Below, in pieces: positions 11,922 to 25,200 of a DNA stretch of 64,000 bases. This DNA is from Ciona intestinalis (taxonomy: Eukaryota > Chordata > Ascidiacea > Phlebobranchia > Cionidae). Each line of letters starts with the position of its first letter. The first letter of the stretch is position 1. The notes under the pieces were generated by a model. That model searched no databases. It saw only the letters and a list, made by a program, of their open reading frames with translations, and was not told where the DNA came from. Location: contig NC_020174.2 of the NCBI RefSeq assembly GCF_000224145.3, forward strand, positions 1,589,088-1,653,087. Direction: 5' to 3'. The position numbers were made by a program, and so were the translations under genes.

Positions 11922-13523
11922 CTACAGTTCATTTCGTTCTTTGCGTTCATTTACGTCATCATGTTCCGCATCATCATGGCTGTACTCAAACGATTCCTTA
12001 GCTATGCTCTGCTCTACATTATACCAATCTTCCAGCGCTGTTTTGATATTTTCATCCGTAATGCTTTCGCTTCTGACTTCATTAATCTCACTCGAACCCA
12101 CAAGACGCGTGAAGATTCTGTCTCCCATAAAAGAAGTTCCTCTTAACCTCTGGTACACTTTTAACCATGTTTCTCTTTTCAAGTTCTCGGCTTTGCCAAG
12201 TGCCATGTGAAGGAAATGTTCCACATTTGTTCGAGGTATTAGAGTCGCCTCAAGAAAAACTGAATTAATGGATTCAAAATCCGAAATTTCTTTAACATAG
12301 ACTCGCAGTTGATCCCAGGTTGCTGTATTTCCTTCGTCCGTTGTAATCAATCCGTCTTTATTTGTGTCCAGCGAGTTAAACACACGAGTAGAGTTGCACC
12401 ACCAATTCGCACGATGTTCACAAATCGTTTGAAACTCCTTAAAGTTGCACTTCCCATCACATTTGTTTAACTCCATTAGTAAATTTTCTCTGGCATGTAC
12501 AAAACTCGTTTGCCCAAAGTTCATATACCCTTCCCCATACCATTTCCACATTACATCGAATTCGTTAAGCAGTCTTGGTGTCTTGTAATCCGTACTTTCA
12601 AGACAATCTGAAACATCTAAAGTATTATCTTCAAAACTCTGGTCCACGCTATTCTCTTTGTCATTATCAACACCAAATTGTATAACAACTGATAAACTGT
12701 TATTGCCCAACGAGTTTACTTGATGATAATACCTCTTTGGAAAAAATATACAATCCCCAGCGTGCAGGGTCACATTTGTCCATGGAACTTTCACAATATC
12801 CGGATATTTAATCAAATCAACAGCCATTGGATCGAACAAAGAAGCTCCACCGTCGGCGGCCTTACCGTATTCATCTTGTTCATACACCCATTTCGTGTAT
12901 TGTGGCTCTGCTAGCTTCCATTGCTTGCTACCAATCAGTTGACAGTTGAGTTGGTTGTACGAATCCTCGTGAAGCAAGCTTGAGCTTCCACCTTTATTCC
13001 ACCAAATGTTAATTTCAATAAAGTTTCTCGTGAATTCTCCGCACGCCCCAATCGAAGGCAGGACAGGAAATTCTTTGTACATTTGAGCTGGTAGCTCAGA
13101 CACCATGTAACTGTTGGATTCCTCGCTTTGGAAGTGATCTACAAAATGTCGTATCGTATCCCGGCCATAATATTTCTCCCCCAACGGTGCTAACATACCA
13201 TCATGCTTTTTTTCATCCAATCTTAAAACTCTCATTTCTAAGTCTCCGTAATGTTCCTTCAGATAATCGTTTGTCCAGTGCTTAAATACATCAGTATTCA
13301 CTAAACCGCCACGAAAAATTGCAGGCTTCATCGCTTTGAAGTAATTTTCGTAAAACTCTGCCGGTTTAGGAGCATTTTCGAGCGTAAATTCGTCCAAGAG
13401 GACAGTGGGGGGTCGGTGGAAGCCAAAAGGTTTGAGATGTCCTTCAGGGAATAAAGATTCACTTGCGTAGCAGACAGAGAACAAAGTAAACATGATAAAA
13501 CATAGTTCGATTTTTAATTTCAT
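11922..13523 (-). CDS. JmjC-domain protein with EF-hand region, ER-lumenal (copy 2)
   Basis: A single frame of 533 residues that aligns end to end with copy 1 at 8577-10232. The N-terminal 290 residues are almost identical; the region after the JmjC domain is more diverged. The signal peptide, the ligands H185, D187 (LHEDSYN) and H267, the DTNKDGLITTDE loop and the final RNEL are all kept. The main differences are the short acidic tail without the expanded HDDVK array and scattered changes around the first, degenerate EF-hand. Similarity to copy 1 continues for some bases past the stop codon, as expected for a tandem DNA-level duplication and not two separate retropositions. Same inferred role: a lumenal Fe(II)/2-oxoglutarate hydroxylase of unknown substrate. 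Confidence 0.85.
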   Translation of the reverse strand: MKLKIELCFIMFTLFSVCYASESLFPEGHLKPFGFHRPPTVLLDEFTLENAPKPAEFYENYFKAMKPAIFRGGLVNTDVFKHWTNDYLKEHYGDLEMRVLRLDEKKHDGMLAPLGEKYYGRDTIRHFVDHFQSEESNSYMVSELPAQMYKEFPVLPSIGACGEFTRNFIEINIWWNKGGSSSLLHEDSYNQLNCQLIGSKQWKLAEPQYTKWVYEQDEYGKAADGGASLFDPMAVDLIKYPDIVKVPWTNVTLHAGDCIFFPKRYYHQVNSLGNNSLSVVIQFGVDNDKENSVDQSFEDNTLDVSDCLESTDYKTPRLLNEFDVMWKWYGEGYMNFGQTSFVHARENLLMELNKCDGKCNFKEFQTICEHRANWWCNSTRVFNSLDTNKDGLITTDEGNTATWDQLRVYVKEISDFESINSVFLEATLIPRTNVEHFLHMALGKAENLKRETWLKVYQRLRGTSFMGDRIFTRLVGSSEINEVRSESITDENIKTALEDWYNVEQSIAKESFEYSHDDAEHDDVNERKERNEL

Positions 13524-14649
13524 TATATTAGGCTATGTCTTGTTACCATCAACAATCTAGAAAGTTAAAATAGTAGGGTTTAGGGATCGTACATGTATAT
13601 ATTATATTCTCTCTGTATAAATTAAACCAAAAATATTATTTTTACGTTGATTCAAAATAAGGCTAGAAGACTAATTCATTTGGTATAACCCTCTTGGTAA
13701 TAAGTATTCTGCTCTAGTAGTTACGATAAATTTTAAATCCTGATTGCAACAAAGTGAATTGAATAAATTCACAAAATAAATTTATGCTGGTGCGGAACGC
13801 TATCTGTAGTGGAAGTCTGGACACCTAGGCCTATATATAGCCTATACAAAACTGTTTCAGCGACCGATTACATTCCTTAAAGAACAACAGAATTTACTTA
13901 TATTTTTACAACCCTCCCTGTGTGGAACTTTTTACTAACAGCTTGTAAAATGGTGATTTCATGTTTTGTTTTCCAGATTAAAGGTAGTTTAAAATACGAT
14001 TGTTTCCTTACCTCCTTGCTAGCTACTGTAGGGCTCTTATGACTATGTAAAACGCGAGTATAAAATGCAGCTCCTAACATATGTTTCCACCACATAGAGA
14101 AAGTAATATCGCTAGCAGAAGCGACGTATCCTGTAACGTGTAAATCGTGCTGGAAATGAATCATCATCGGCTTCCTCTTTTATTATAAAATACTGAACAG
14201 TATTCTATGCAAGTATAGAGAAAACTGTTTTGAATCAACTCTGTAAAACCAGTAAATGGCTATTTGACGGACATTTATTGTTTTGTTCCGGTTTTTCTAA
14301 AACACTGCATTATTTTAAACCAATTTTAAGGGCATATATAACGATTTGCGCCTTACACTGTCTAATAAGCAAGTATTCTTAAGAATATCTCCTTCAAGCG
14401 TGGCTGGTCCGCACAATAATTAACGCGTATCGGGTTTCAACTACGCAAGTTCATAAATAATACAAAGTCATTAAGAAAATGGGTATTGGTATATTTTACA
14501 GCACGACTGTATTAAACATCATAAAGAAGGCGTGCAAAAACACTTTACCATTGATTGAAACTTCTTGTTGTACTGCATAATATTTATGTGTACTGCTGTC
14601 ATATATCTTAGTTTGAGGAATAAGGTTTTATTTGAGAATCCAATGGGAA
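13524..14649. other. Intergenic region with divergent flanks
   Basis: The upstream regions of JmjC copy 2 (minus) and of the PARP fragment (plus) share this stretch. Open frames up to 89 codons occur but have no recognisable protein features. I see no repeat family member in it. Confidence 0.55.
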
Positions 14650-15427
14650 ATGGTTTATAGCGTATTTGTTCGGGGTGCCCCACCAGGAATAAACAAACAA
14701 AAGTTCAAAAACTGGCTGAAAAAGAACCTTCAATCGTTTGACGCTTTATCGAAGGTGGATGGGGAAAACACTTTTGAATTGTTATTGACAGAACACGAAG
14801 GTGCTTAATACTGCATATTTGTTCTTGTTAGATACATAGCAAGGCGGGGCAAGTTGGGATATGCATGGTACGATGTGACACCTTTTTCAATCTCCGTTAT
14901 CGGCTTTCCATTTAACGACAGACGGGCAAAAAAGTTACAGTATACAGTTTTTGTTTTGTGAGAAAAATACACAGGGATCAATATGACTTAAGTTATGAAT
15001 GAAATCAGCACAAAAGTCGGCTATTGTTTTTTAGAATTATAAAGTTTACATAACAAAATAAAACTAGCAGAGCCCGTTAATTCCGGTTGGCTAACTAAAA
15101 GTTGAAGAACACCATTAATATATATAATATAAAATCGTTGAACTTTTTTGTCTCTTCCCTACCCACTAAGTTATAACAGTACTAATTCATGGTAACATTT
15201 AAATACCGTCCTATATTTATATTTGTGAGATATTGAGCATTATGTGCTTAAATGTCCCGTCTTACCCCTCTTTTCTGTACCTTAAATTCTTGTTTATCTT
15301 TATAGAGTCAATTAACATCATCAACAATACACTGCAGTATAGTTTCGGAGGAACAGAACACCAAATCACAATCGAAATATGCCCCAATGCAAAACAAAAA
15401 GTTAAACTATTTTTTACCAAAGCTTAG
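14650..15427 (+). pseudogene. Two-exon N-terminal fragment of a PARP14-like gene
   Basis: Exon 1 (14650-14800) is 151 nt, exactly the length of gene A exon 1 (16265-16415), and encodes a similar segment: VRGAPPGINKQKFKNWLKKN against TSGLPEGCNLFKFKLWLKNN. Exon 2 (15306-15427) starts in the right phase and matches gene A exon 2 (LQYSFGGTEHQITIE against FTFNFAGNQHQIIFT), then reads on to a TAG. Joined, it gives 90 residues. The donor is GTGCTT, a poor match, and without splicing exon 1 would stop two codons later. The rest of the gene is absent, since gene A begins about 840 bases on. It may be a dead duplicate of the gene's 5' end or a tiny gene for the N-terminal RRM-like fold alone. The intron is largely a MITE. 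Confidence 0.6.
14838..15272. mobile_element. TIR element related to the MITEs near the JmjC genes
   Basis: The left end, AAGGCGGGGCAAGTTGGGAT, pairs with the right end, ATGTCCCGTCTTACCCCTC, as diverged inverted repeats. Both match the ends of the elements at 10416 and 11590. At about 435 bp it is longer than they are, and decayed. It fills most of the intron of the PARP fragment. Confidence 0.5.
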
Positions 15428-16264
15428 AAATTCTTCCAAAAAATACTATCAAACCCCGGACCCCTTCGCAGCTCTGCGCATCCACCCCCCAATATACCCA
15501 TAATAGCAGCCTCTTTGAAAGTCCCAATCCTCCAAGATCTTCCCTTAAGAGGTGAGTAAGGCTGTATAATAGTTATAGGCCTCCATACATGTAAGTAGAA
15601 AAACACAATGTGTAGGCTTATAACTACACGATTAAAATTAAAAATACAAACAAAACGAATTTTTGTATGTAACCCTAAAATCATAAAATACTGTGCTGCT
15701 TATTAATCTTTTGGCCAAGTGACCTCCGTAATGAACAGGCAAGACTTGATTATTTATAACTGTTATCTTATTTTATTCGTGTATTCCCTATTATATGCCT
15801 TGATATAAGAAGTTCTGTTTGATTTAAAAGTTGTATTACTATTATAGTCAGTGCAACAAAAGTGTAGCTTATATTAATACTGTATCTTCATACAAACATT
15901 TTGTTTAAGTGTGAATATGCAGTTTATTTGTATTAAATAAGTATATTTATATTACATGCAATCTCTAGAGATGTACGTTTGGTAAGACTTCAAATTAGGC
16001 TCATGTGAAGCCGCGTAAGACGTAATGTAACTTGCATTCCATTCGTCTTTACAGATTGCTTTTTGAAACCTGGTGGTTTTGAAGGGGGATCCCCGGGTTT
16101 TTACGCTGAGGTTTGTGTGTTTGTCCTCTGACAAGTTAGTTCCGCTTTGGAATGCCAATGTATAACGACGTCCTTGTACTGGAACAGAACTACTTTTTTG
16201 TATTTGTACTGCTACTTCGTAATAAATAAGAAACATACTCTGAAAAGTGTTGTATTTGTGCGTA
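15428..16264. other. Upstream region of gene A
   Basis: AT-rich, with no gene of its own. A long open frame on the minus strand (15952-16413) overlaps gene A exon 1 and is its antisense shadow. A palindromic GC-rich motif at 16084-16094 stands out; it is listed separately. Confidence 0.55.
16084..16094. promoter_or_regulatory. Candidate NF-kB (Rel) site upstream of gene A
   Basis: GGGGGATCCCC contains GGGGATCCCC, a full match to GGGRNNYYCC on both strands. It is about 170-180 bases before the gene A start codon, in sequence that is otherwise poor in G and C. Binding is inference; a BamHI-like palindrome can also occur by chance. Confidence 0.35.
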
Positions 16265-19200
16265 ATGCCACGCAAACTCGTAACGTCTGGTTTGCCAGAA
16301 GGCTGCAATTTATTCAAGTTTAAACTCTGGTTGAAAAACAACGCGAAAGTGAACTTCATTGGAGAACCAAGCAGAGAAAATAATAACGTTGTCTTTAAAG
16401 TGGATGATGACACAGGTATGTCATAGCTTTATAACAAATACAAATGCCATTCCATTGTCAGCTGGCAGGTCTGGATGATCAACAAATGGTGTTAGAATCG
16501 CTGCTATTTTCTGCCTGAGCCCCATGCTCACTGAATTTGTATCAATCATGTAATAAATAATGTTGCATTACAGTAAACAGCGCAACCAGACTTTTGAATT
16601 AATAAATTAACTTTGTTTACCATGTTATTAGAGGCATGAAGTTCCGCAAAAATTTCTGTAGAATATAGAAATATTGTTGTCTATTTACTGACAAATCTTA
16701 AAACTATTTTATGGCAATGTAATATGTAACAGAATGGAGAAGACTTCAAAATAAAGAGTTTACGTTCAACTTTGCGGGAAATCAACACCAAATTATCTTT
16801 ACAGATCCAAACATTCAAGGTAAATGTAAATGGGTCCCCCTGATTATTAAGTCTCATTAAAAAAGGAGTCTACATCTTTAAACGAATAGTTCAAATTTCA
16901 TGTTATGTATTTTTATAAGAAGAGATAGCGACAAAGCTACACAGTGAAGCAATGAAAGTATATGACTGTTTAATATGGCCAAGAGCTTGGAAACATATCG
17001 CTTATGCTCTACCTTTTTCACATACAGGTGCTCAGCAGCGATCACTTAGATTATCAAGCATTCCAAGTTCGTTCAGAAACTATCCTTCTTTGAGACAACA
17101 TCTGAGCAGGTTTTGACTATTTTAAATAATGTTTGTAATTTCTATTTTATGTAGGTGAGATCCCGTAGAGTGGCACGCCATGGGGCATAAATTCAGGCAA
17201 AGATGGCCCATTACCTCAACACTCTGGCCCTCTGGGTGTTGCTGCTACAGTATTAGTGTTTACAATACAAAATTATTAACCAATAACTTTATGTTAAAGA
17301 TACGGCAAAGTCAAGAAAATACATTTGGATAGGTCAGAACAAAATCCTCATGCAGTTGTTACATTTGAAACACCGGTAAGTGAGAGGTAGTACAAATAAT
17401 TAATCTATATAAATTAACCTCAATAGGGTAATGTAAATAGTTAATGTTCCTTATTTTCTTGACTTGAATAGTAAATGATGCTTCGTATTATGTTGTTTCT
17501 ATTAAAAGTTTAGCTTAATTAAAATAAATGGCTTGTTTGTCCATTAGGTGTAGCGACCACGCTTATTTTCTTCCAACTAAATGTAAATATGTTTTTAACT
17601 GTAAGCGTGTTTTAAAAACTGTTGTTTTGCGACTGTCGCTATATCCTGTCTTTTCGTTTAAAATATTTTTAAACCTTTGCTACTGTTATCGAAGAGACAA
17701 ACAAAAGTTATTATTATAATATTATTTGTAACCAAGCAGTTTAAAGTCACCTTAACCTAACATGGGGTTTAGTTTCCTACATTACCACAGGAAGAAGCAA
17801 ATAGGGCAAAGTCAGCTAAATTAACAGTAAATGATGAAGTGATTCATGTGGAATGGGATCCAAATGAAGGTAAACCAACTTCAGATGTTTAAAAGTTCCT
17901 CTTTTATCATTTATCTTTTATGTAGCTTTTAAATTGAATCTTGCCATTCCCCAAAGCACAACAATGTCTGAGTGTGGTGGATTGGCTGCAATACCAGCAG
18001 GAAAAAGGTGAGAATGGGACCCATTTTAAAGAATTGTTTAACAACCCACGCCAATTACAGATGCCTTCTAGTGACATCAACAGATAAAGCCATACCGCAG
18101 GATATTGTTGAGTTGTATTATGGCAATGAAACTGTAACTGGAGGTGGTGAAATTGTTAGGATTTTGCAGCAAGCTGATGGTTTCCTCATAGAATATAAAT
18201 CAGAAGAGTGTAAGAGTTTATTATTCAATCAAATTGCAAAAAAAACTTCCTTGTGTTTGTTACCACCTACAATTACAAGTGTTTATGAGTCAACTTAAAG
18301 CATTTATTTTTAATGTGTTAGTATGCCAAAAATCTAGAATAGAATAGTTTACATCCCCTGCTTGTTACTATTTCAGATGTGGGTCGAGTACTTGAACGTG
18401 GTCAACATCATACATTAGAAAAATTTCATACACATGCCTTTGAAAGATGTGTACCACCTTATTATGAAGATCGTATAAAGTTATCGGTTAGTTAGTTTAA
18501 AAAGTTGATACTAAAATCAGGTTTTAAAAAATTGTATGTTATAAAATAGACATGCTATTATCTATATAATTGTTCTAATAAAACTTTAAGCTCATTCGTA
18601 ATTGCAGGGTCTATCTCCAACAACACCTTTTAAAACTGTTCAAATACTTTTGGCCAATTACAGCAGGGAGGTTGGTGAGAATGTTGAAGTCATGTGTTCC
18701 CAGATAGTATGGTACAACAAAGAGTGTGTCGCAATTTACACTGAGGAAATAGGTGTGTATATTTTACCACAGAAGTAGTTGAATTAGTTTCTATAATAAG
18801 TTTAGTCTGCCTCTCCCAAGCCTTTTTTATTTACTCTTTACTTGGCTATTGGTTTTTATTTTATCTTTTTACTACTTTAACTACTATATAATAAACAATA
18901 AAACTACTAAAATGATAAAACTTAACATACCACTTATTATATTGATTCATTAATTTTTATGCAGATGTGTATGGTTTATTGGAAGCAACAGAGGGAAAAA
19001 TATATAAAGGACAAGAACTAAAGGTTTGGTCTATTTGTCTTGGGCCATTTGCGAGTTTAATCACTTTTTATTGGTGTTTGATATTCGTTTACAGGCCGAA
19101 TTGTTGAAACGCACACATTGTTTAGAAGTCAATGGCCCCAAAGACTGCAATGATGATTTGGCGTTGTATTTTGACAACAAAATGGAAACTGGTGGTGAAA

Positions 19201-22200
19201 ATGTAACTCGCGTTCAGAGCATTTCGGATGGAACTGCCATTATTCATTTTGCAAAATTTTCAGGTATGAAATATCACAGAAATTTATGCAACATTGATAT
19301 TTTATTGATCTGTTTCCTACTTTCAGTTGCTGAACGCGTTGTTCACTTTATCAAAGGCAAACAACCTCCATTATGCATTAATGGTACACCGATCACTGTC
19401 CGGTTATGCTACCATGAACTGAATGTCCCCATACCTGCTAAAGCAGAAGTTCCACAAGAGAGTAAGAGCATTGATATATAACAGGCATATTAAAACAATT
19501 TTTACCCAGTATAGAATTGTAACACACCTTAAATTGGATGCATAAATGTACATTTTATACTTTATATCTGCAGTACAATAGGCCAGAATTGCCACCTCTT
19601 CAGAAGCCCATCATGACAAAATATGTATAGTGCTAATGCATTTTTCCTTTCCTCTAGGTCAGCCTGCTGCTCCTCAATTACACAACTACAGTTATCGCTT
19701 TAATGGACATCCAGATATCTTACATTTCATTGGTGGATCCGATGAAATAGATTTACTTAATCAGAAACTTGGACATGCAGAGAATGTTGAGTTGAATTTG
19801 GAAGATGGAAGAATAGTAGCAACACCTAAACAAAACTTGGTTAGAACTAATCACACAAATATTTTAAATTTTTTCTCTATAAATACGAAGATATGAATTC
19901 TCATTGCCTATGTATGAGCTGAGGGTAGGGTAGGAAAAGCTAAAATAAAAGTTGGTGTACACCCGTGTTATATACAACCTGGCTGGTCTACTATCCTAGT
20001 TGTTACTGTTATAAATTAATTACGTTATTAAGTAAAACCCTATATACCATTATAGGATATGAACCAAACCGATTTTGATGCAACATGTGAAGAGATTATT
20101 CAGGAATTTCTTAATTTGTTTAAGCACGAACAAACAGAAATTGATTCAACTAAACTGGAGTTTTTTAAATCTGTCATGAATTGGGGAGATATTTCACTTC
20201 CTGGTGTGTTTAGATGGTATCTTGGCAACAAAGAAGCAGCAATTCATTTAAGGTGTTCTAACTGGTTAAATAGTAAAAATCATGTTTTATTTTATTGGAT
20301 TAAATGGCATCATGGTGAAACTGTTGACCAAAAATACCAGGTTTGATGCTCAGTGCTGCCAATTGTAAACGAGTATGTCCTTAAGCAACTGACTAATGAG
20401 TCTAAATTTTCACGCAGAAAAAACAAACACTTACAAAGTTACATAAATGGAAACTTGCATATGGGCACAAAGTGCATATAAATGACACTTGAGTTATTAC
20501 TTCTAAAAGTTTTACCTCCAACCAGATACAAATATTTATATTTTCGTTTGAAACATTTCTAAATCTTCGCTACTGTAATCGAAGAGACAAATAAAAGTTA
20601 TTATTATTATTATTATTATTTATTCAAACATTGAATTGATTTCCAGGCACAGTTCAGCGGCTGTTGAGATTGTGTCTCGTTCAGATAATGTTGGGAAAAT
20701 TATTGAAGTAATTAAGTCATTGAAGGGAAAACTAACTCAGGATACTATTGAGTTCAGTGTGAAAGATTGCAGGTGTGTAGTAATGTGGTATGTTGAAAAA
20801 ACTTTAAAAAGCTTGTTTAAAAACAATGGTAAGGGCATCCCCAAAAATAAATACATGTATGTTGTCCTAAACTTTTATTCTATTTGGCAAATTTAAAAAA
20901 ACATAATAAAACACATGGTGCTTTAATTCTTAAGTTTAATAAATAACATAATTAACAAAGTGTATGATAGATGATGATGTCTTGTTTTACATCAGGGAGG
21001 TCAGATTTACTTTGTATGTAATAGATCGAATCTGTATCGTATTTTTGCATGCAAACAAATGGGAAAGTTGTGTTATTTGTTTAAACAAATATCTGCTTTT
21101 TTGTAGGAAATTTAATGAATGTGGCTGTTACAACAAGATGTGTGAAAAGTACAGAGGGGTTCTAGCATTTGATTTTGATGAAAGAAAACTAACTTTAAAG
21201 GGAAATGAATCCACAGTTGTATCTGCAAAGGTTGATGTATCAACCATGATAAGGGTAATTAAATATTTTCAAACAATCATAAAACAAAAGTATTTTAAAA
21301 ATAAGAATCATAAAAAAGAAATATTTTAAAATTCTCACTTTAGGAATTGTTTATAATGATGTGTTTTTTTCATTTGTTGAAAAATTCAAATTTTATTTCT
21401 GATTTGGTATAATGAATGCTTCTTCTTCATGAATATATAAAAAAATTGTAAAACATAGACTTTATTATGTTTTAATTTTTCGATTAAACGTAGGTACATA
21501 CCAGATTATGCTGACTCAGCATATTTTTTTTTTTTAATATAAAAAAATGCGAAAAATTAACTAATAAGAAAAAAGTGCCGAGTCAGCATATTATGTAGCC
21601 ATGTTCAATCAAAAATTAAAACATAATAAAGTCTATGTTTTACAATTTTTTTATATTGTTTTGAAGAAAAAGCATCCATTATACCAAATCAGAAATAAAA
21701 TTTGAATTTTCTTTAGTGTTTTAGCAACTAGAAACGATCAAAGTTGAGTGAAATTTTTTCTTATAGGAAATCCCATGCATTGTGCAACGGCCAATTTTTT
21801 TTTACTCCAGCGGTCGAATTTGCGGTTTTCAAACTCATTTTTTTCAAAAGCTGTTTTGTATTTTAAAACTTTGATGGTAGCTTTAGATCACATTTGAGCA
21901 TATCTATCAATACACAAATTTTGATTTTTCGTTGGTATGCCCCTTTAAGTATAAAACTACTTGAACTGGAATTTATTGAAATGTTTTTTATTTAAGGCAA
22001 TTGTTAAACATGGTGTAAAGATCGGCAAGAATGAGACGCAATGTCTGAAAAATGCTCTGTGTAACGAGAAATCTGCTATTCGGGAAAAAATTCAAGAATG
22101 CTTCTGTAAAGCTAGGATTCTTGGTTCGTCTTTGTATAACATAAATTATATAGCATATACATCTGATTACGAGGTGAAACTGTTGTTTTGTCTTTATAGC

Positions 22201-25200
22201 ATCACTGCAATTGGCAACAGTACCAATCTTGTATTGTTCCTCTGACTTCGATGTTGCAAATTATGAACTAGATCAATTGATATCGAGTGATGTTATGGTG
22301 CTAGATACAACTTCAAGTGCTGAACTTCTTGGCACACCAGCATGGACTACTCTGATTGATTCAATGCAGAATGGTTTAGTTCAAGTGTGGATATCACCAG
22401 TGAGTAATACTTTTCCCTTTTAGTTTTGAGATCATTAAAGCTTTATAAAAACGGGTATGCTCTCTTTATTATATAATCGCTCTAACTACTGTCAATGCGG
22501 TAAAACTCCATACTAATGTTATAAACATATATTCACATACAATTTTAGAGTGAAGGAAACAGTTTGGTGTTTTGTGGATTTAAAACTGAGTTGAACAAAG
22601 CAAAGGATTTAGTCACAAAATTTATCAATGAAAATGAAAAACTATCTCGAACAGTGCAGTGCTCCTACAGAGCTGCATCGTTTTTTAAAATGCTTGATCC
22701 TCAAAGCAAATCTGCGCTACCTTGGGTAAAATGGGAGCTTACTTTTAAAAATGGGGGTGGAATTGAAATCACTGGAACACGAAAAGAGCTAAATAAAGGT
22801 ATTGAAATATTACTATATTTTTTCTTTTTAATTAGAGTAATGAAGATCAAAAAAATTCAAAATGAATAAAAGAGAAAAAAGGTTAAATCAGCAGTTGTTA
22901 TAGCATGGTGAAGGTTAAAAAGTGTACAAAAAAATAAAAAAGGAATGTAACATCAAACAAAACAGATATTTAACAATCAGTGTTTACAAACATTTATAAA
23001 TAATCAAATACTTTCAGCTGCACATTGGATACAAAATCGCATTAAATCTTACAAAGTTCCGAAAGCTCATGATGTTTATGATGCTGGTTTTTCTGAATTC
23101 TTCAGATCAAGCAAGGGTGAAGCCTCAATAAAAGATATTGGGAAAAGGAACGAATGCCTTATTCTCTTGGATCATGAACATTTTGGATATTACGACCCGA
23201 ATGTACAGGTTGGCTTTGTTTTATTTTGAACCTTTATTCTTATATTTTATTTATATTATTTTATGTTAACAAGAAATCATGGGCTAGTTTTAAATGAATA
23301 TGAATGAATGAATGTAACTTACTTTATCCTCGCGTGGCCGGAAAACGACAGTCGTTATCACACGGGTTTAACACCTCGTGCCAGCTTACGAATTACCATG
23401 TATGTTACTTTGTGGGTAATTATTTTTTTTTAGATTTTTTCTTTTTTGTATTTCTGATAATTTAGACAACCCATTAGTAACCACTGGGTTGGAGCAATTG
23501 CCGTTAAGTGTCTTGCCCAAGGACACATACACCCACAATGGTAGCAGCGTCGAGGCCTTAGAACCCATTACCTCTGGGTTACAGGCACGCGCGCTAACCA
23601 CTATACCACGGCGCCGGACATATGTACTAATTAAAGCAACGATTTTCCAGACTGTCAGTCCGATCAAGTCCGTTTCATTAAAAGATGGTAATACCACCAT
23701 CAATGTGTACAAGAGCAACATGTCCATACATCGATGTGATGCTGTGGTGATTCCAATATCTCCTGGTATGGATTTACCCCCTGATGGTGTTTCTAATGCA
23801 GTTGCTAAAAGGGGTAAGTCCTATTGTGATTTGGTTAAAATGGAACCATCTTTTAAAAATCCAATGTTAAAGACAACACCAATAGTTCAAAATTTACTAT
23901 TTTAGGTGGAGAAACCTTTGAGAAAGAATTGAATTTGAAAAAAGAGGAGTTGAATTCCAAAGTTGCTGTTGGACAAGTGGTGACAATTCCTACAAGCTCC
24001 CACTCTGTATTTAAACATTGTATTCTTGCTGCACTTCCAGCACGGTGGGTGGTTAACATATATAACTAGAGCAAAGGTTTTTATAAAGGGGGACTGAAGC
24101 CATTTTTTATAATTGATATGAATTTCTCTGGTTTGATTAAGCACAGTAAGAACTATCTGTACAACAAAATCAGTAAATCACTTTTAGTTTCTTTTTAAAA
24201 CTATTAATTTGATTTTGGGTTTAGTTGGCATGATGAGCAGACACCTGGGAAACTGTTGGAATCTTGCATCAAAAATGCTCTGGAAGCTGCAAACAAATAC
24301 AAGGCCACTTCTGTTGCTTTCCCTGCATTGTGTTGTGGAAAATGTGGTGGAGATATTGACGAATGCGTTTCTATTCTAGTAAGAAGCTGCAAGGCTTTCT
24401 TTATGCAACACAAAACTTCAAGAGTCAACCAGGTACACTATTATAATCATCAACAATCTATTGCAATCTAAAAATAACATTAAATTCCATTGTTGTATGT
24501 GTGTGTGTCTCTGGGTAAGACAATCATCAGCAATGTTAATTAAAATACTCGTGTTCTAGAGGGTGACATTACTTTGGTAAGTGGGTATTTGACTTAAGTC
24601 CATTTATTCATTCACAATAACTTTAGGTTGACTTGGTGGAATTATCAAATGAAAAGGTTCTAAAAGCATTTGAAGCTGAGTTATCAAAAGATGAAAAACC
24701 AACTATGAAAAAAGTACCAAAAGTGGATAAGTCGAATGCAAAAGCTAACAAACTTAAGATCAATCTTGTCATAGGAAGCATTACTAAACAACGTGTAAGT
24801 TACAATTGTTATCCAACAGCGAACTTCCAGTTTTATTGAATTTTCTTTTTTACCCTTAATGTACATTTCTGCTGCTATTTTGACACTTTCTAACTAAACT
24901 TAATCTTTGTACATAGGAATAGATCTGTAGACTACAAGTATCATAATAGTTATAATTTTTTATGTCTCACAGGCAGATGTGATGATAAACAGCACTGATC
25001 CTGGAAGTGTACATGAGGTTGGAAAATCAAGATTGGCTGCAGCCATTCGTGAAGATGCAGGAATTGGCCTTTTGGTAATAAAACTATTTTATCCATTTAT
25101 GTTTAATTGGCCTCAACGATTATTTTTACAGAATGAGTGCAAAACACTGCCTCAAAATGAAAAGTTGTTGGGAAATGTTTTGGTAACAAAAGGCCACAAT

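Noticed and set aside
13898..14167. 89-codon minus-strand open frame
   Set aside because: No domain, no splice-compatible partner and no homology to neighbours; it fits random expectation for the region.
15952..16413. A 153-codon open frame on the minus strand over the start of gene A
   Set aside because: It overlaps gene A exon 1 in antisense, crosses its donor site and shows no domain. Gene A exon 1 is supported by matching length, phase and sequence with the upstream fragment.
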